This document shows, in pieces, positions 34,280 to 42,765 of a stretch of 64,000 bases of DNA. The DNA comes from an uncultured Eubacteriales bacterium (GTDB lineage Bacteria; Bacillota; Clostridia; Oscillospirales; Acutalibacteraceae). The DNA is taken from the NCBI GenBank assembly GCA_934647945.1, contig CAKUFK010000007.1, positions 46,567-110,566 on the forward strand, in the 5' to 3' direction. Both the position numbers and the translations under genes were made by a program. The stretch's first letter is position 1; each line of letters starts with the position of its first letter. Under the pieces are notes generated by a model that was given only the letters and a program-made list of their open reading frames with translations, was not told where the DNA came from and made no database searches.

Positions 34280-35238
34280 TAGGCAGCCTCCCCGAGGCTC
34301 TGCACGAAGCGATACGCCTCGTTGGCGGCCTTGACGACCGCCTTAGAGGACACGGTCGCCCCGGATACGGCGTCCACCGCGCCGGTCCCTCCCATCGTGC
34401 CCGCGTCGGCACCCGCCTGCTGGAGGGCCGAAACCGACAGCTCGACGAAGGCGGAAACGTCCACCGACACCCCCGCGTAGGCGTCGGTCTTTCCGGTCTC
34501 CTGATCATAGACGAGCTTGGCCGGATCTTGAGACGCAATGAGGGCCTCTTCCATAGCGGCGGCCTGCTCGTGCCACCGGAGGCCGTCGGGGGTCATCACA
34601 TAGGTGCCGTTCTGCGACTCCTGCTTCTTGGTCAGGTCGCCGCCTTCCTTCAGGGCGTCCCAATTGACCGCCGATATCCGACCCTCCGCGACGGTCAGCT
34701 CGACGAAATACCGGTAGCCGTTGTCGTACGTCTCCTCCTCGGCGCGGTAGGAGCCGTCCTTCAGCCGGGCCGCCGTCTGTCCAGCCTCGTCGATGCCGGT
34801 ATAGCCGTTCACCGAGGCGGGCGCGGCCAGGGAATCGAACTGCCGGTAGAAGCTCTCCTCGGTCACGCGGGAGCCGTAGCCTTCGGTCTCCTGGTGGCTG
34901 CCGATCCGCAGGCCTAAAAACCGGCTGCCGTCGGACGAGAGGGCGACATGCGCCACCAGCGGGCCGCCGTAGCCCTTGACCGAGGCGGTCACGGCATAGC
35001 CGAGAATACGGCCGTCCGTATCCTCGGCCCGGTAGGCTTCCCGGACGGCCGTGCCCGAGCCCGTGTCCAGGGCGACGAAGCGTTCAGCGTCCAGCATGCC
35101 GGAGAAGGCGCGGCGCACGGCCTCGGTCTCCTGTTTTTCGATGACGGTGCGGGTCAGGGCGTCGGCCCCCCACAACAGGCCGACCGACACCGCGGCCACG
35201 ATGAGCAGGTTGAGTAGGGATTTAAAAATCGGATTCAT
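34279..35238 (-). CDS. rnfG: RnfG-like subunit with extra FMN-binding-type domain
   Basis: A 319-residue protein, well above the usual ~200. A membrane anchor (LLNLLIVAAVSVGLLWGA) is followed by the RnfG FMN-binding half (GYGGPLVAHVALSSDG, ETEGYGSRV). From about residue 160, DGSYRAEEETYDNGYRYFV and VEGRISAVNWDAL-like residues resemble the Tpp15/PplA-type FMN-binding repeat. The only flavinylation site is DAVSGATVSS (Thr about 295), near the C-terminus. RnfG carries covalent FMN on the outer face of the membrane and is modified by ApbE, encoded at the head of this operon. The enlarged architecture is unusual. Confidence 0.8.
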   Translation of the reverse strand: MNPIFKSLLNLLIVAAVSVGLLWGADALTRTVIEKQETEAVRRAFSGMLDAERFVALDTGSGTAVREAYRAEDTDGRILGYAVTASVKGYGGPLVAHVALSSDGSRFLGLRIGSHQETEGYGSRVTEESFYRQFDSLAAPASVNGYTGIDEAGQTAARLKDGSYRAEEETYDNGYRYFVELTVAEGRISAVNWDALKEGGDLTKKQESQNGTYVMTPDGLRWHEQAAAMEEALIASQDPAKLVYDQETGKTDAYAGVSVDVSAFVELSVSALQQAGADAGTMGGTGAVDAVSGATVSSKAVVKAANEAYRFVQSLGEAA

Positions 35239-35270
35239 ATCGGGATCCCTGTCCTTTCACAGAAATGCGG

Positions 35271-36227
35271 TCAGCGGCCGCGCAGCGGCCGGATGCCGAA
35301 AAGTAGGGGCCTCAGCCCGTACACGCGGGGGCGGGTCAGATATTCGAGCAGGGGAACGGTCAGATTCATCAGCAGGATGGCGAAGCAGACTCCCTCGGGA
35401 TATGGCCCCCAGATCCGCAGCACGGCGGTCAGTGCCCCCACCCCGCCCGCAAACAGCAGCTCCCCGAGGAAGGTTGTCGGTTTGGTCGTGAAATCGGTCA
35501 CCATATAAAAGGCCCCGAGCATCAGTCCGCCCGAGAGGAGCTGGGCGACGACGTTGCCGGTGAAGAGGCCGCGTTCGCCTCCGAACACCCACATCACCGC
35601 GGCGAAGGTACCGAGGCAGGTCATGGGGATCCGCAGCCGGATCACGCCCCGCAGCACGAGATAGATCCCGCCCACGAGAAGCAGCAGAGCCGAGGTTTCC
35701 CCCATGCTGCCGTTTTCGGTCCCGGTCAGCATGGGCAGCCATTCCGCCGGGCCGCCCGGTGACCCGATCCCGGATAAGGGTGTGGCGGAGGAAACCGCGT
35801 CGGGCCGGGTGTAACCGGTGAGAAGGGTAGGGAAAGCGACGAGGAGCAGCCCTCTGGCCGCCATGGCGGGGTTGAACAGGTTATGCCCGATGCCGCCGAA
35901 CGCCTCCTTGACGATGGCAACAGCGAACACCCCGGCCGCCGCCGCGGCCCACAGAGAGGTTCCGGCCGGCAGGGAGAGAGCGAGAAGGGCGCCGGTAACC
36001 AGGGCGCTCCCGTCGAATTCGCCTCCCTTGCGCAGCGCCAGGCAGAGCCACTGCGCGGCGGCGGACGCCGCCATGGTGACGGTAAGCAGGAGCAGGGCGC
36101 GGACACCGAACACATACACCGCCGCGACGACGGAGGGGGTGAGGGCGATCAGGACGTCGAGCATGATGGCGGAGGTGGTGCGCCCCCGGCGTATATGGGG
36201 GGCCGACTGGCTGAGGGTGGGTTTCAA
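35271..36227 (-). CDS. rnfD: Electron transport complex subunit RnfD
   Basis: A 318-residue membrane protein with about ten membrane segments: SAIMLDVLIALTPSVVAAVYVFG, GHNLFNPAMAARGLLLVAFP, and GLMLGAFYMVTDFTTKPT. RnfD holds a covalent FMN. Its flavinylation region reads DAVSSATPLSG, with Ser in place of the usual Gly of [ST]GAT. Start: GTG 36236 overlaps the rnfC stop but sits on the ribosome site; TTG 36227 is eight bases from AAAGGAG and is preferred. It lies between rnfC and rnfG, as expected for the order C-D-G. Confidence 0.88.
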   Translation of the reverse strand: MKPTLSQSAPHIRRGRTTSAIMLDVLIALTPSVVAAVYVFGVRALLLLTVTMAASAAAQWLCLALRKGGEFDGSALVTGALLALSLPAGTSLWAAAAAGVFAVAIVKEAFGGIGHNLFNPAMAARGLLLVAFPTLLTGYTRPDAVSSATPLSGIGSPGGPAEWLPMLTGTENGSMGETSALLLLVGGIYLVLRGVIRLRIPMTCLGTFAAVMWVFGGERGLFTGNVVAQLLSGGLMLGAFYMVTDFTTKPTTFLGELLFAGGVGALTAVLRIWGPYPEGVCFAILLMNLTVPLLEYLTRPRVYGLRPLLFGIRPLRGR

Positions 36228-36232
36228 ATCCG

Positions 36233-37579
36233 TCACTCCTTTGGGGAAGGGGCTGCCGCCGTCCGGCGGCGCAGGGTATTGCGGGACAGGGTGACCCGGG
36301 TGGCGAGGTAGCGTCTGGCCGGGCAGATGAAAGAACAACAGCCGCAGGAAATGCACTGCACCGCGCCGTAGTCGGCGCAGACGTCCATTTTTCCGGCCAC
36401 GACGGCGGCATCGATGGCAAAGGGCATCAGCCGGGAAGGGCAGACCCTGGCGCAGGCGCCGCAGCGGATACAATTCTGCTCCTCAAAAGACTGGGGCGGC
36501 AACACCACCAGTCCCGCGCTGCCTTTCGTCACCGGGACGTCGGCGGATTCCAGCAGACGGCCGGTCATGGGGCCGCCCGCGATCAGGCGGCGGGGTGCGC
36601 CCTTCTCCCAGAAGGGGGGCGGAAGGCTGCCGGAGGCCTTTTCCCCTCCTGCGGCTTTCAGCAGCTCCGAAAACAGGGTGCCGACAGGGACAAAAAGGTT
36701 GACGGGACGGGCAACCTCCCCCGCGACGGTGACGGCCCGATGGGTCAGGACGATGCCGAGCGCGGCATCCCCCATCGCCGCGGCGGTGGAGACGTTGGAC
36801 ACCACCACCCCCACGTCGGCAGGCAGGGCGCCCATCGGCACCTCCCGGCCCAGCACGGCCTGGATGAGCTGGCGCTCGCCCCCCTGCGGGTACCGGGTGG
36901 GGAGGGGCACGATCCGGACCTTGCTTCCGGCCGCGCGGGCGAGCCGCTCGACGGCGTCGGGCTTGTTTTCCTCGATGCAGATCAGGACACGGCCCCGGCC
37001 GACCCCCGCGGCCCGTCCCAGGGCGAGCGCCCCCTCGATGACCCGTTCGGTGCGTTCGAGCATGATCCGGTGATCACAGGTCAGGTACGGTTCGCACTCG
37101 CAGCCGTTGACGAGCACGGTATCGACCGGCGGGCCCTGGTATTTTTTATGGGTGGGGAAGCCCGCGCCGCCCATGCCGACCAGGCCCGCCTCCCACATCC
37201 GTTCGACCCATTTCTTTTGGGGGTCGTGGACGTTCATTTCGGGCAGCAGGGGGGCAGGCGCGTTCCGGCGGTCGTTTTCGATGACGACCGCCGTCACCTC
37301 GTCCCCGTCGGCCGTCGGGCGGGGCTCCACCGCCAGGACTGTTCCCGATACCCCCGCGTGGACCGGAGGGGTAAAGCCGTCCGGGCTGCGGCCCACCACG
37401 CTGCCGACGAGAACCTGATCCCCGGGGGAAACAGCGGGCTCACATTCCCCGCCGAAGCCCTGCCGCATGGACAGCACCAGGAGGGAGGGGGTGAATTCCT
37501 CCAGGGGCCGGGAGGCCGCGGGCGCTTTCCGCTCGACACGGGCGGGAAAGACGATCCCGCCGAAAAAAGAATGGCTCAT
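36233..37579 (-). CDS. rnfC: Electron transport complex subunit RnfC
   Basis: A 448-residue RnfC, the soluble NADH-dehydrogenase-like subunit. It has the Gly-rich nucleotide/flavin motif AGLVGMGGAGFPTHKK, then VNGCECEPYLTCDHRIM. Two C-terminal [4Fe-4S] motifs (CIRCGACARVCP and CISCGCCSFICP) are complete. The N-terminal barrel-sandwich region (about 30-110) is present. It lies 51 bases after apbE and overlaps rnfD. In a full Rnf complex it oxidises or reduces NAD; the ferredoxin-oxidising partner RnfB is missing here. Confidence 0.92.
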   Translation of the reverse strand: MSHSFFGGIVFPARVERKAPAASRPLEEFTPSLLVLSMRQGFGGECEPAVSPGDQVLVGSVVGRSPDGFTPPVHAGVSGTVLAVEPRPTADGDEVTAVVIENDRRNAPAPLLPEMNVHDPQKKWVERMWEAGLVGMGGAGFPTHKKYQGPPVDTVLVNGCECEPYLTCDHRIMLERTERVIEGALALGRAAGVGRGRVLICIEENKPDAVERLARAAGSKVRIVPLPTRYPQGGERQLIQAVLGREVPMGALPADVGVVVSNVSTAAAMGDAALGIVLTHRAVTVAGEVARPVNLFVPVGTLFSELLKAAGGEKASGSLPPPFWEKGAPRRLIAGGPMTGRLLESADVPVTKGSAGLVVLPPQSFEEQNCIRCGACARVCPSRLMPFAIDAAVVAGKMDVCADYGAVQCISCGCCSFICPARRYLATRVTLSRNTLRRRTAAAPSPKE

Positions 37580-37630
37580 ACAGGCGCCTCTTATCCTTTC
37601 TGAATCAAGTTTGAATCAAGGTGGTTTCCG

Positions 37631-38671
37631 TCAAGCGGCACGCAGGGGGAAGCCGTCGGTCATGCGGCAGCTCCCGTCCGGCAGCACGAAGAGGGCGGCC
37701 GTGCCTGGCAGCTCCCGCGCGATCCGCCAGGCCTCTTCAAAGGGCTGGGCGAACAGGGCCGTGGAGAGAAAATCCGCTCGGGCCGCGCTGCTTGTCAGAA
37801 CGCAGACCTGACGGACGAACCGGGCGGGATACCCGGTATCGGGATCCAGGATATGCGCATACACCTCGCCGTCCAGGACCGCATACTGCTGGTAGTCACC
37901 GCTGACCCCGACAGCTTCGTCCCGCAGCACGAGGATGCCCAGAGCGGCCACGGGCGAGGCGGAGCCGGAAAGATTCAGGCGGCTGTCGGGGTTGACGAGG
38001 GCGGCGGTCCAGCCCTCCCGGCCGGGCGGCGCCCCGGAACAGCGGAGGCTGCTGGTTCCGCAGTCGAGTAGGAAGGTGTCGAAGCCCGCGGCAAGCAGCC
38101 GGTCCGCCGCTTCATCAGCCGCCGCGCCTTTGGCCACACAGCCGAGATCCAATGCGGCACCGGAGCCCGTCAGACGAAGGCCGTCCTTCCCCCATTCGAG
38201 CGCGGCCTCCTTCGCCCGGGCGAGGGCGTCCCGCACGGCGGCCTCCTCAGGCAGGAGACGGGTTCTCCGGGCTTCCTGCCACACATCCACGATCCTTCCC
38301 ATCGCGAGGCAGATCCCGCCCGTCTCGTCCGCCCACTCCCCGCAGGAACGGAGCAGGCCGGACAAGGGTTCCGGGACGGAGACGAACGTCCCTGCCGCCC
38401 GATTGAGGGCGGACAGGGCGGATTTTTCGTCGTAACGGTCGTAAAGCCGGTCGGCCTCGGCAAGCGTGTCCGCCACGATCTGCGCCGCCCGGTCGAAATC
38501 CCCGCTCGTGTCGCAGTAAGCCGTAAAATTCACCGCTGTGTCCATATAACTGACAAAGGTGGTGGTAAAACGTCTGGGTTCGGCGGAGCTGCTCTCCTCC
38601 TCTTCCCCGCAGCCGGTCAATAAGAACGCGGCGCCGAGGCAGAACACGGATAGGACGGCGGTTCGTTTCAT
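37631..38671 (-). CDS. apbE: FAD:protein FMN transferase (ApbE), lipoprotein
   Basis: A 346-residue ApbE. The signal peptide ends in a lipobox (LLTGC, Cys about 21). Family motifs: YMDTAVNFTAY, DLGCVAKGAAADEA, VSGDYQQYAVLDG, HILDPDTGYPA and the metal-binding ADFLSTALF. ApbE transfers FMN from FAD onto the Thr of [ST]GAT sites in RnfG and RnfD using Mg. It leads the rnfCDG cluster 51 bases upstream of rnfC, so enzyme and targets are probably co-transcribed. Start ATG 38671 is chosen because it gives the signal peptide. Confidence 0.92.
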   Translation of the reverse strand: MKRTAVLSVFCLGAAFLLTGCGEEEESSSAEPRRFTTTFVSYMDTAVNFTAYCDTSGDFDRAAQIVADTLAEADRLYDRYDEKSALSALNRAAGTFVSVPEPLSGLLRSCGEWADETGGICLAMGRIVDVWQEARRTRLLPEEAAVRDALARAKEAALEWGKDGLRLTGSGAALDLGCVAKGAAADEAADRLLAAGFDTFLLDCGTSSLRCSGAPPGREGWTAALVNPDSRLNLSGSASPVAALGILVLRDEAVGVSGDYQQYAVLDGEVYAHILDPDTGYPARFVRQVCVLTSSAARADFLSTALFAQPFEEAWRIARELPGTAALFVLPDGSCRMTDGFPLRAA

Positions 38672-38808
38672 CGTTACAGGCCTTTCTTTCCATATGGGTG
38701 AAAATGTACTTTTATTATGACGGACAACGTGGTAAAATATACGAAACAATGGCAATGGGCTTTGCGCATAGGGCATGCGCGCTGAACGACGGATAGGACG
38801 GGGGACGG

Positions 38809-39231
38809 GTGAACGATACGGTCCGGGCTGCGCTGGCCCTATTCTGCGCCTTCCTGTTATCGGCGCCGCTGGCCGGATGCGGGAGCGCTCCGCAGGAAGC
38901 ACCGGCCTCTTCGGAGGCCGCGGCGGAAACCACGGCCGAAACGGCCGCTTCCCTTCCGGGGACGGCGGCCGGCGCGGGATATTGCTCGGTCAAATCGCTG
39001 GTCGTCCGCAGCGGCCCGGGAATGGGCTACTGTGGCATCGGCGGGCTGAAATACGGCGAGCAGATGGAGATTCTGGGCCGGGAAGGCGATTGGTTCCGCA
39101 TCGCGTTCAAGCCGGCACCGGGCGGCGTCGGCTATGTCAGCGCCCAGTATATCCAGGGGGAGGAGCCCGCCCCCACCACGGCCCCCATCTCCGGAGCGCC
39201 GGAGGCCGGCGGGGCATCGGATGCAGGTTAA
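38809..39231 (+). CDS. SH3-domain lipoprotein
   Basis: A 140-residue lipoprotein, GTG start. The signal peptide ends in LSAPLAGC (Cys about 24), then an Ala/Thr/Glu-rich linker. The SH3b domain (about 57-117) contains VKSLVVRSGPGMGYCGIG and WFRIAFKPAPGGVGYVSAQYI. SH3b domains commonly bind peptidoglycan or surface polymers. It is divergent from apbE and 19 bases upstream of the aldo/keto reductase. No enzyme domain is attached, so a cell-wall sensing or adaptor role is a guess. Confidence 0.75.
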   Translation: MNDTVRAALALFCAFLLSAPLAGCGSAPQEAPASSEAAAETTAETAASLPGTAAGAGYCSVKSLVVRSGPGMGYCGIGGLKYGEQMEILGREGDWFRIAFKPAPGGVGYVSAQYIQGEEPAPTTAPISGAPEAGGASDAG

Positions 39232-39250
39232 TTCGACAAGGAGGCGGCAT

Positions 39251-40072
39251 ATGAGCATTCTAAACGACACCATGACCCTGGCAGGTGGGGTAAAGATTCC
39301 CCGCCTCGGCTTCGGTACCTGGCAGATTCCGGAGGGAGAGGCGTGCTACGACGCGGTATCGCGCGCGCTGGAGGCGGGCTACCGCCATATCGACACGGCC
39401 CGCGCTTACGGCAATGAAAAAAGCGTGGGCCGCGCGGTCCGGAACGCCGGACTGGCCCCGGAGGAGGTGTTCATCACCTCCAAGCTGCCCGCGGAGGAAA
39501 AAGGCTATGACGCGGCCTGGCGCTGCTTTGAGGCGACCATGGAGGATCTCGGGATGGAGACGCTCGATCTGTATCTCATCCACGCGCCCTGGCCCTGGAG
39601 CGAGGTGGGCGCGGATTATACCAGGGAGAACATCGAAACCTGGCGCGCCATGGAGGAGATCGGGCAAAGCGGCCGCTGCCGCGCCGTCGGTGTTTCCAAT
39701 TTCAGTGTCTCCGATCTGAAGGCTATCCTGGATAACGGCACCGTCAAACCGGCGGCCAACCAGATCCGCTATTTCATCGGGCACACCCAGGAGGCGCTGA
39801 CTCAGTTCTGCATGGACGAGGGGATCCTGGTCGAGGGGTATTCCCCCCTTGCGACCGGGCGGATCCTTAAACATCCGGAGGTTGCCGCCATCGCGGCCAA
39901 ATACGGCGTCAGCCTGCCCCAAGTCTGCATCCGGTATGTGCTGCAAAAGAATGTCCTGCCCCTGCCCAAGGCGGTGCATCCGGAGTATATCCGGCAGAAT
40001 GCCGCGGTGGATTTCACCCTTTCCGACGAGGATATGGCCTACCTCGACGGCCTGACCGATACCGAGCGGTAA
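39251..40072 (+). CDS. Aldo/keto reductase
   Basis: A 273-residue NADPH-type aldo/keto reductase (AKR). The catalytic tetrad is visible: Asp and Tyr in HIDTARAYGNEKSVG, Lys in FITSKLP and His in YLIHAPWPW. GVSNFSVSDL and PLPKAVHPEYI contribute to cofactor binding. AAGGAGG lies seven bases before ATG. It forms a likely pair with the GyrI-like gene 28 bases downstream. Substrate unknown; the family reduces small aldehydes and ketones. Confidence 0.93.
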   Translation: MSILNDTMTLAGGVKIPRLGFGTWQIPEGEACYDAVSRALEAGYRHIDTARAYGNEKSVGRAVRNAGLAPEEVFITSKLPAEEKGYDAAWRCFEATMEDLGMETLDLYLIHAPWPWSEVGADYTRENIETWRAMEEIGQSGRCRAVGVSNFSVSDLKAILDNGTVKPAANQIRYFIGHTQEALTQFCMDEGILVEGYSPLATGRILKHPEVAAIAAKYGVSLPQVCIRYVLQKNVLPLPKAVHPEYIRQNAAVDFTLSDEDMAYLDGLTDTER

Positions 40073-40100
40073 ACCCCTGCCGGAAAGGAAGTGAGCGGCC

Positions 40101-40748
40101 ATGGCGTTCGATTATAAAAAGGAATACCGGGAGTTTTATCTTCCCCCACGCCAGCCCGAGCTGGTTCGGATTCCCTCCATGAATTTCGCCGCCGTCCGGG
40201 GGGAAGGGGATCCGAACCAAGAGGACGGGGCATACAAGGAAGCCATCGGCCTGCTCTACGGCGTTGCCTTTACCATCAAGATGAGCAAGCAGGGCGACCG
40301 CCGGATTGATGGGTATTTCGATTATGTGGTGCCGCCGCTCGAGGGGTTCTGGTGGATGGACGGAGACGCGGGGGCCCCGGCGGGGATCGATTACAGCCAC
40401 AAGGAGGATTTCCACTGGATCTCGGTCATCCGGCTTCCGGAGTTTGTGAAAAAGGCGGATTTCGACTGGGCGGCGGCAGAGGCCGCGCGGAAAAAACAGG
40501 CCGATTTTTCCAAGGTGGAATTCTGGACCTACGAGGAGGGGCTGTGCGTGCAGTGCCTGCACGTCGGCTCTTACGACGACGAGCCGGAGACCGTCCGGCG
40601 GATGGACGGGTTCGCGCAGGCCCACGGATTGCTGACGGATATCACGGCCGAGCGGCACCATCATGAGATTTATCTCAGCGACGCGCGCAAATGCGCCCCG
40701 GAACGGCTGAAAACCGTTATCCGTCATCCGGTCAGGGGCGTGGGATAA
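40101..40748 (+). CDS. GyrI-like small-molecule-binding domain protein
   Basis: A 215-residue stand-alone GyrI-like protein (SIPNMNF-type start SMNFAAVRGEGDPN, EAIGLLYGVAFTIKM, GLCVQCLHVGSYDDEP, HHHEIYLSDARKCAPE). Such proteins bind cationic or hydrophobic small molecules; some relatives hydrolyse cyclopropanone-type or other toxic compounds. No DNA-binding domain is present. It follows the aldo/keto reductase with GGAAAGG before ATG, suggesting a joint detoxification role. Repeat block B begins just downstream. Confidence 0.82.
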   Translation: MAFDYKKEYREFYLPPRQPELVRIPSMNFAAVRGEGDPNQEDGAYKEAIGLLYGVAFTIKMSKQGDRRIDGYFDYVVPPLEGFWWMDGDAGAPAGIDYSHKEDFHWISVIRLPEFVKKADFDWAAAEAARKKQADFSKVEFWTYEEGLCVQCLHVGSYDDEPETVRRMDGFAQAHGLLTDITAERHHHEIYLSDARKCAPERLKTVIRHPVRGVG

Positions 40749-40769
40749 AGCCTTGGCCGCGCATTCGAT

Positions 40770-41460
40770 GGCCTTTTTCTGCAGGACTGCGTACTTTATG
40801 CGCGGACATACCGAAAAGCCGTTTTATTCAGGTTTGGCCTGAGGGCCACCTTCTTTCTTCACACGAAGAAAGAAGGCAAAGACGTGCCAAGGGGGCCCCC
40901 CCTTGGAGCCCCGGGTGGTTTTGTCGATTTTCTCTCTATGAAAATCGACTCGGACGCCGGCCCCAGCTCCCGCCCATATAAAAAGGGCTGCGGCCCCGGG
41001 AATGGGTTGCCGCATTTTTTCAGTCCCGCGCCCAACCGGTCCCCGGGGGCCCTTGGCCCCCTTGTTGTATGAACATCGGTTCAGGAAAAAACGGCAACGC
41101 CGGTTTTCTTTTAGGAAAACCGGCTGACCATCTGGGGTCCGGGGGAACCCCGGGGGCGTTTTTGCCCACTTTTGCCGCCGCGGACAAACTCCAACACGCC
41201 ATGCAAAAATGGGTCTGGCCTGCCGACCACCTCCTTTCTCGGCGTCGAGAAGACCGGGTCGAACGCCGTCGAAATCATACGTAGCCTGCCCCGGCCCTCG
41301 CAAATGCTTCCGCATTTGCCCGAGGCTAATCGAGTAGGAACGGGGAAAGAGGCGCCAAGGGTGACCCCCCTGGATCCCCCAGGTATTTTGATTTTTAGGG
41401 CCATTGTGGGACACCACAATGGCCGGCCCCAGTGCCCGCCAGTATAGAGAGCCCTTCAGG
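40770..41460. repeat. Dispersed multi-hairpin repeat block B
   Basis: Non-coding mosaic. 40797-40914 is a near-copy of the reverse complement of block A (about 29492-29606), including the 12-bp stem CCTTCTTTCTTC/GAAGAAAGAAGG at 40849-40876. A perfect 11-bp stem lies at 41399-41424, a GCAAATGC/GCATTTGC stem near 41310, and GCCGGTTTTC/GAAAACCGGC near 41100. Frames through it lack ribosome sites and known domains. It fills the 40749-41727 gap; 41461-41727 shows nothing else clear. Confidence 0.75.
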
Positions 41461-41727
41461 GGCGAGGCCGGAGTTCTTTTTTGGAAAGTCGGCGGGTACG
41501 GAATCTTTTGGACCAACGCCCATACATGAAGGGGTTACGGCCCCGAGGGCTTGGGTGGAGATAAACCCATGGGTTTATCTCCGGTACAAGTCCCGCCGTC
41601 TCCGGCCTCCCGCATATGTTGCCGGGACGGAAGGCCCGCCGCGGGGGATGAGAATGTGTAAACCCATGAGAGGCCTGCCGGGCAATACAAGCTCGGAAAT
41701 CCGAATCCTAGAGGAGACGATTGAACG

Positions 41728-41979
41728 GTGAAAACGAAAAATACCCTGATTTTGATTTTTCTAGTGCTCGCGGCTCTGGTGCTGTCCGCCCTGATCACCA
41801 CCCTGACCGGGGAGGTATCCTGGCTCAAATGGCTGACCTGGGGGGATTCCATCGGCTTCGACATCGGGAGGCTGGACCTCGCGATCATCGACCTGAGCTT
41901 TTCCTTCCATATGCAGGTCAATGTCCTGCAGGTTCTTCTCATCGGCGGGGCGCTGCTGCTATATAAAAAAGTCCGCTGA
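41728..41979 (+). CDS. DUF4321 domain-containing small membrane protein
   Basis: An 83-residue protein with two membrane segments (TLILIFLVLAALVLSALI and VLQVLLIGGALLLYKKV) and FDIGRLDLAIIDLSFSF between them. It matches the DUF4321 pattern found in clostridia, usually just before maf. GTG start with GAGGAG upstream. The maf gene begins 11 bases after its stop. Function unknown. Confidence 0.82.
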   Translation: MKTKNTLILIFLVLAALVLSALITTLTGEVSWLKWLTWGDSIGFDIGRLDLAIIDLSFSFHMQVNVLQVLLIGGALLLYKKVR

Positions 41980-41990
41980 GGGGGGAGCAC

Positions 41991-42563
41991 ATGGAACGGT
42001 TGATCCTGGCCTCCGCCTCTCCCCGGCGGCGGGAGATCTGTGAAAAACTGGGTCTCGCCTTCGACGTGGTGCCGGCCCTCGGTGAAGAGCCGCCCGACCC
42101 GAAGCTTCCTCTGCCCGCCGCTGTGACAAGGGTGGCGAAGAGCAAAGCCGGGGAGGTGGCCGCCCGGTATCCCGGCCGGCTGGTCCTGGGGGCGGATACC
42201 GTCGTGGCCGCGCCGGACGGCACGGTTCTCGGCAAGCCCCGGGATAAAGAGGACGCCTGCCGGATGCTTGCCCTCCTCTCCGGGAGACGCCATCGGGTGG
42301 TGACCGGCGTATGGCTGTGCGGCCCTGGGATCGGGGACGGCTTCGCGGATGAGACGGCGGTGGAATTCATGCCGCTGGATTCCACGGAGATCCGGGCCTA
42401 TGTCGACACGGGCGAGCCTCTTGACAAGGCGGGGGCTTACGCCATCCAGGGGCAGGGGATGCGGTTTGTGCGGGGGATCGCAGGGGATTTTTACACCGTG
42501 ATGGGGTTGCCCGGAGCGCGGCTGTGGGCGTTTCTCAAGCCCTATCTCTTAAATCTTTCATAA
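41991..42563 (+). CDS. maf: Maf-like nucleotide pyrophosphatase
   Basis: A 190-residue Maf protein. It has LILASASPRRREICEKLG (phosphate loop), RLVLGADTVV (catalytic Asp), GKPRDKEDACRMLALLSGR and DKAGAYAIQGQG. The family hydrolyses dTTP/UTP or modified nucleotides and is linked to septum inhibition. It lies just upstream of mreBCD, as in B. subtilis and many clostridia. Confidence 0.95.
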   Translation: MERLILASASPRRREICEKLGLAFDVVPALGEEPPDPKLPLPAAVTRVAKSKAGEVAARYPGRLVLGADTVVAAPDGTVLGKPRDKEDACRMLALLSGRRHRVVTGVWLCGPGIGDGFADETAVEFMPLDSTEIRAYVDTGEPLDKAGAYAIQGQGMRFVRGIAGDFYTVMGLPGARLWAFLKPYLLNLS

Positions 42564-42621
42564 GATTTGCAAAAAACGCATTTTTTGATGGGTTTTTTTT
42601 CAAAAAAGTGCCGGTTTGCGG

Positions 42622-42650
42622 TTGAGAAATTTTCCATCCGCGTATATAAT
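42622..42650 (+). promoter_or_regulatory. mreB operon promoter
   Basis: TTGAGA (42622-42627) and TATAAT (42645-42650) with a 17-base spacer on plus, 115 bases before the mreB start. T-rich sequence precedes it. Confidence 0.8.
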
Positions 42651-42765
42651 ATAGTATCGGCAGTCAAGGATAAGAATGGACGGTTGCCGCCGCCATGGCG
42701 GTAAAGGCCGTATAAAAAAGCCGGATGGGGCCCGCCGGGCCAAAAAGAAAAGGGAGAGATGCAAG

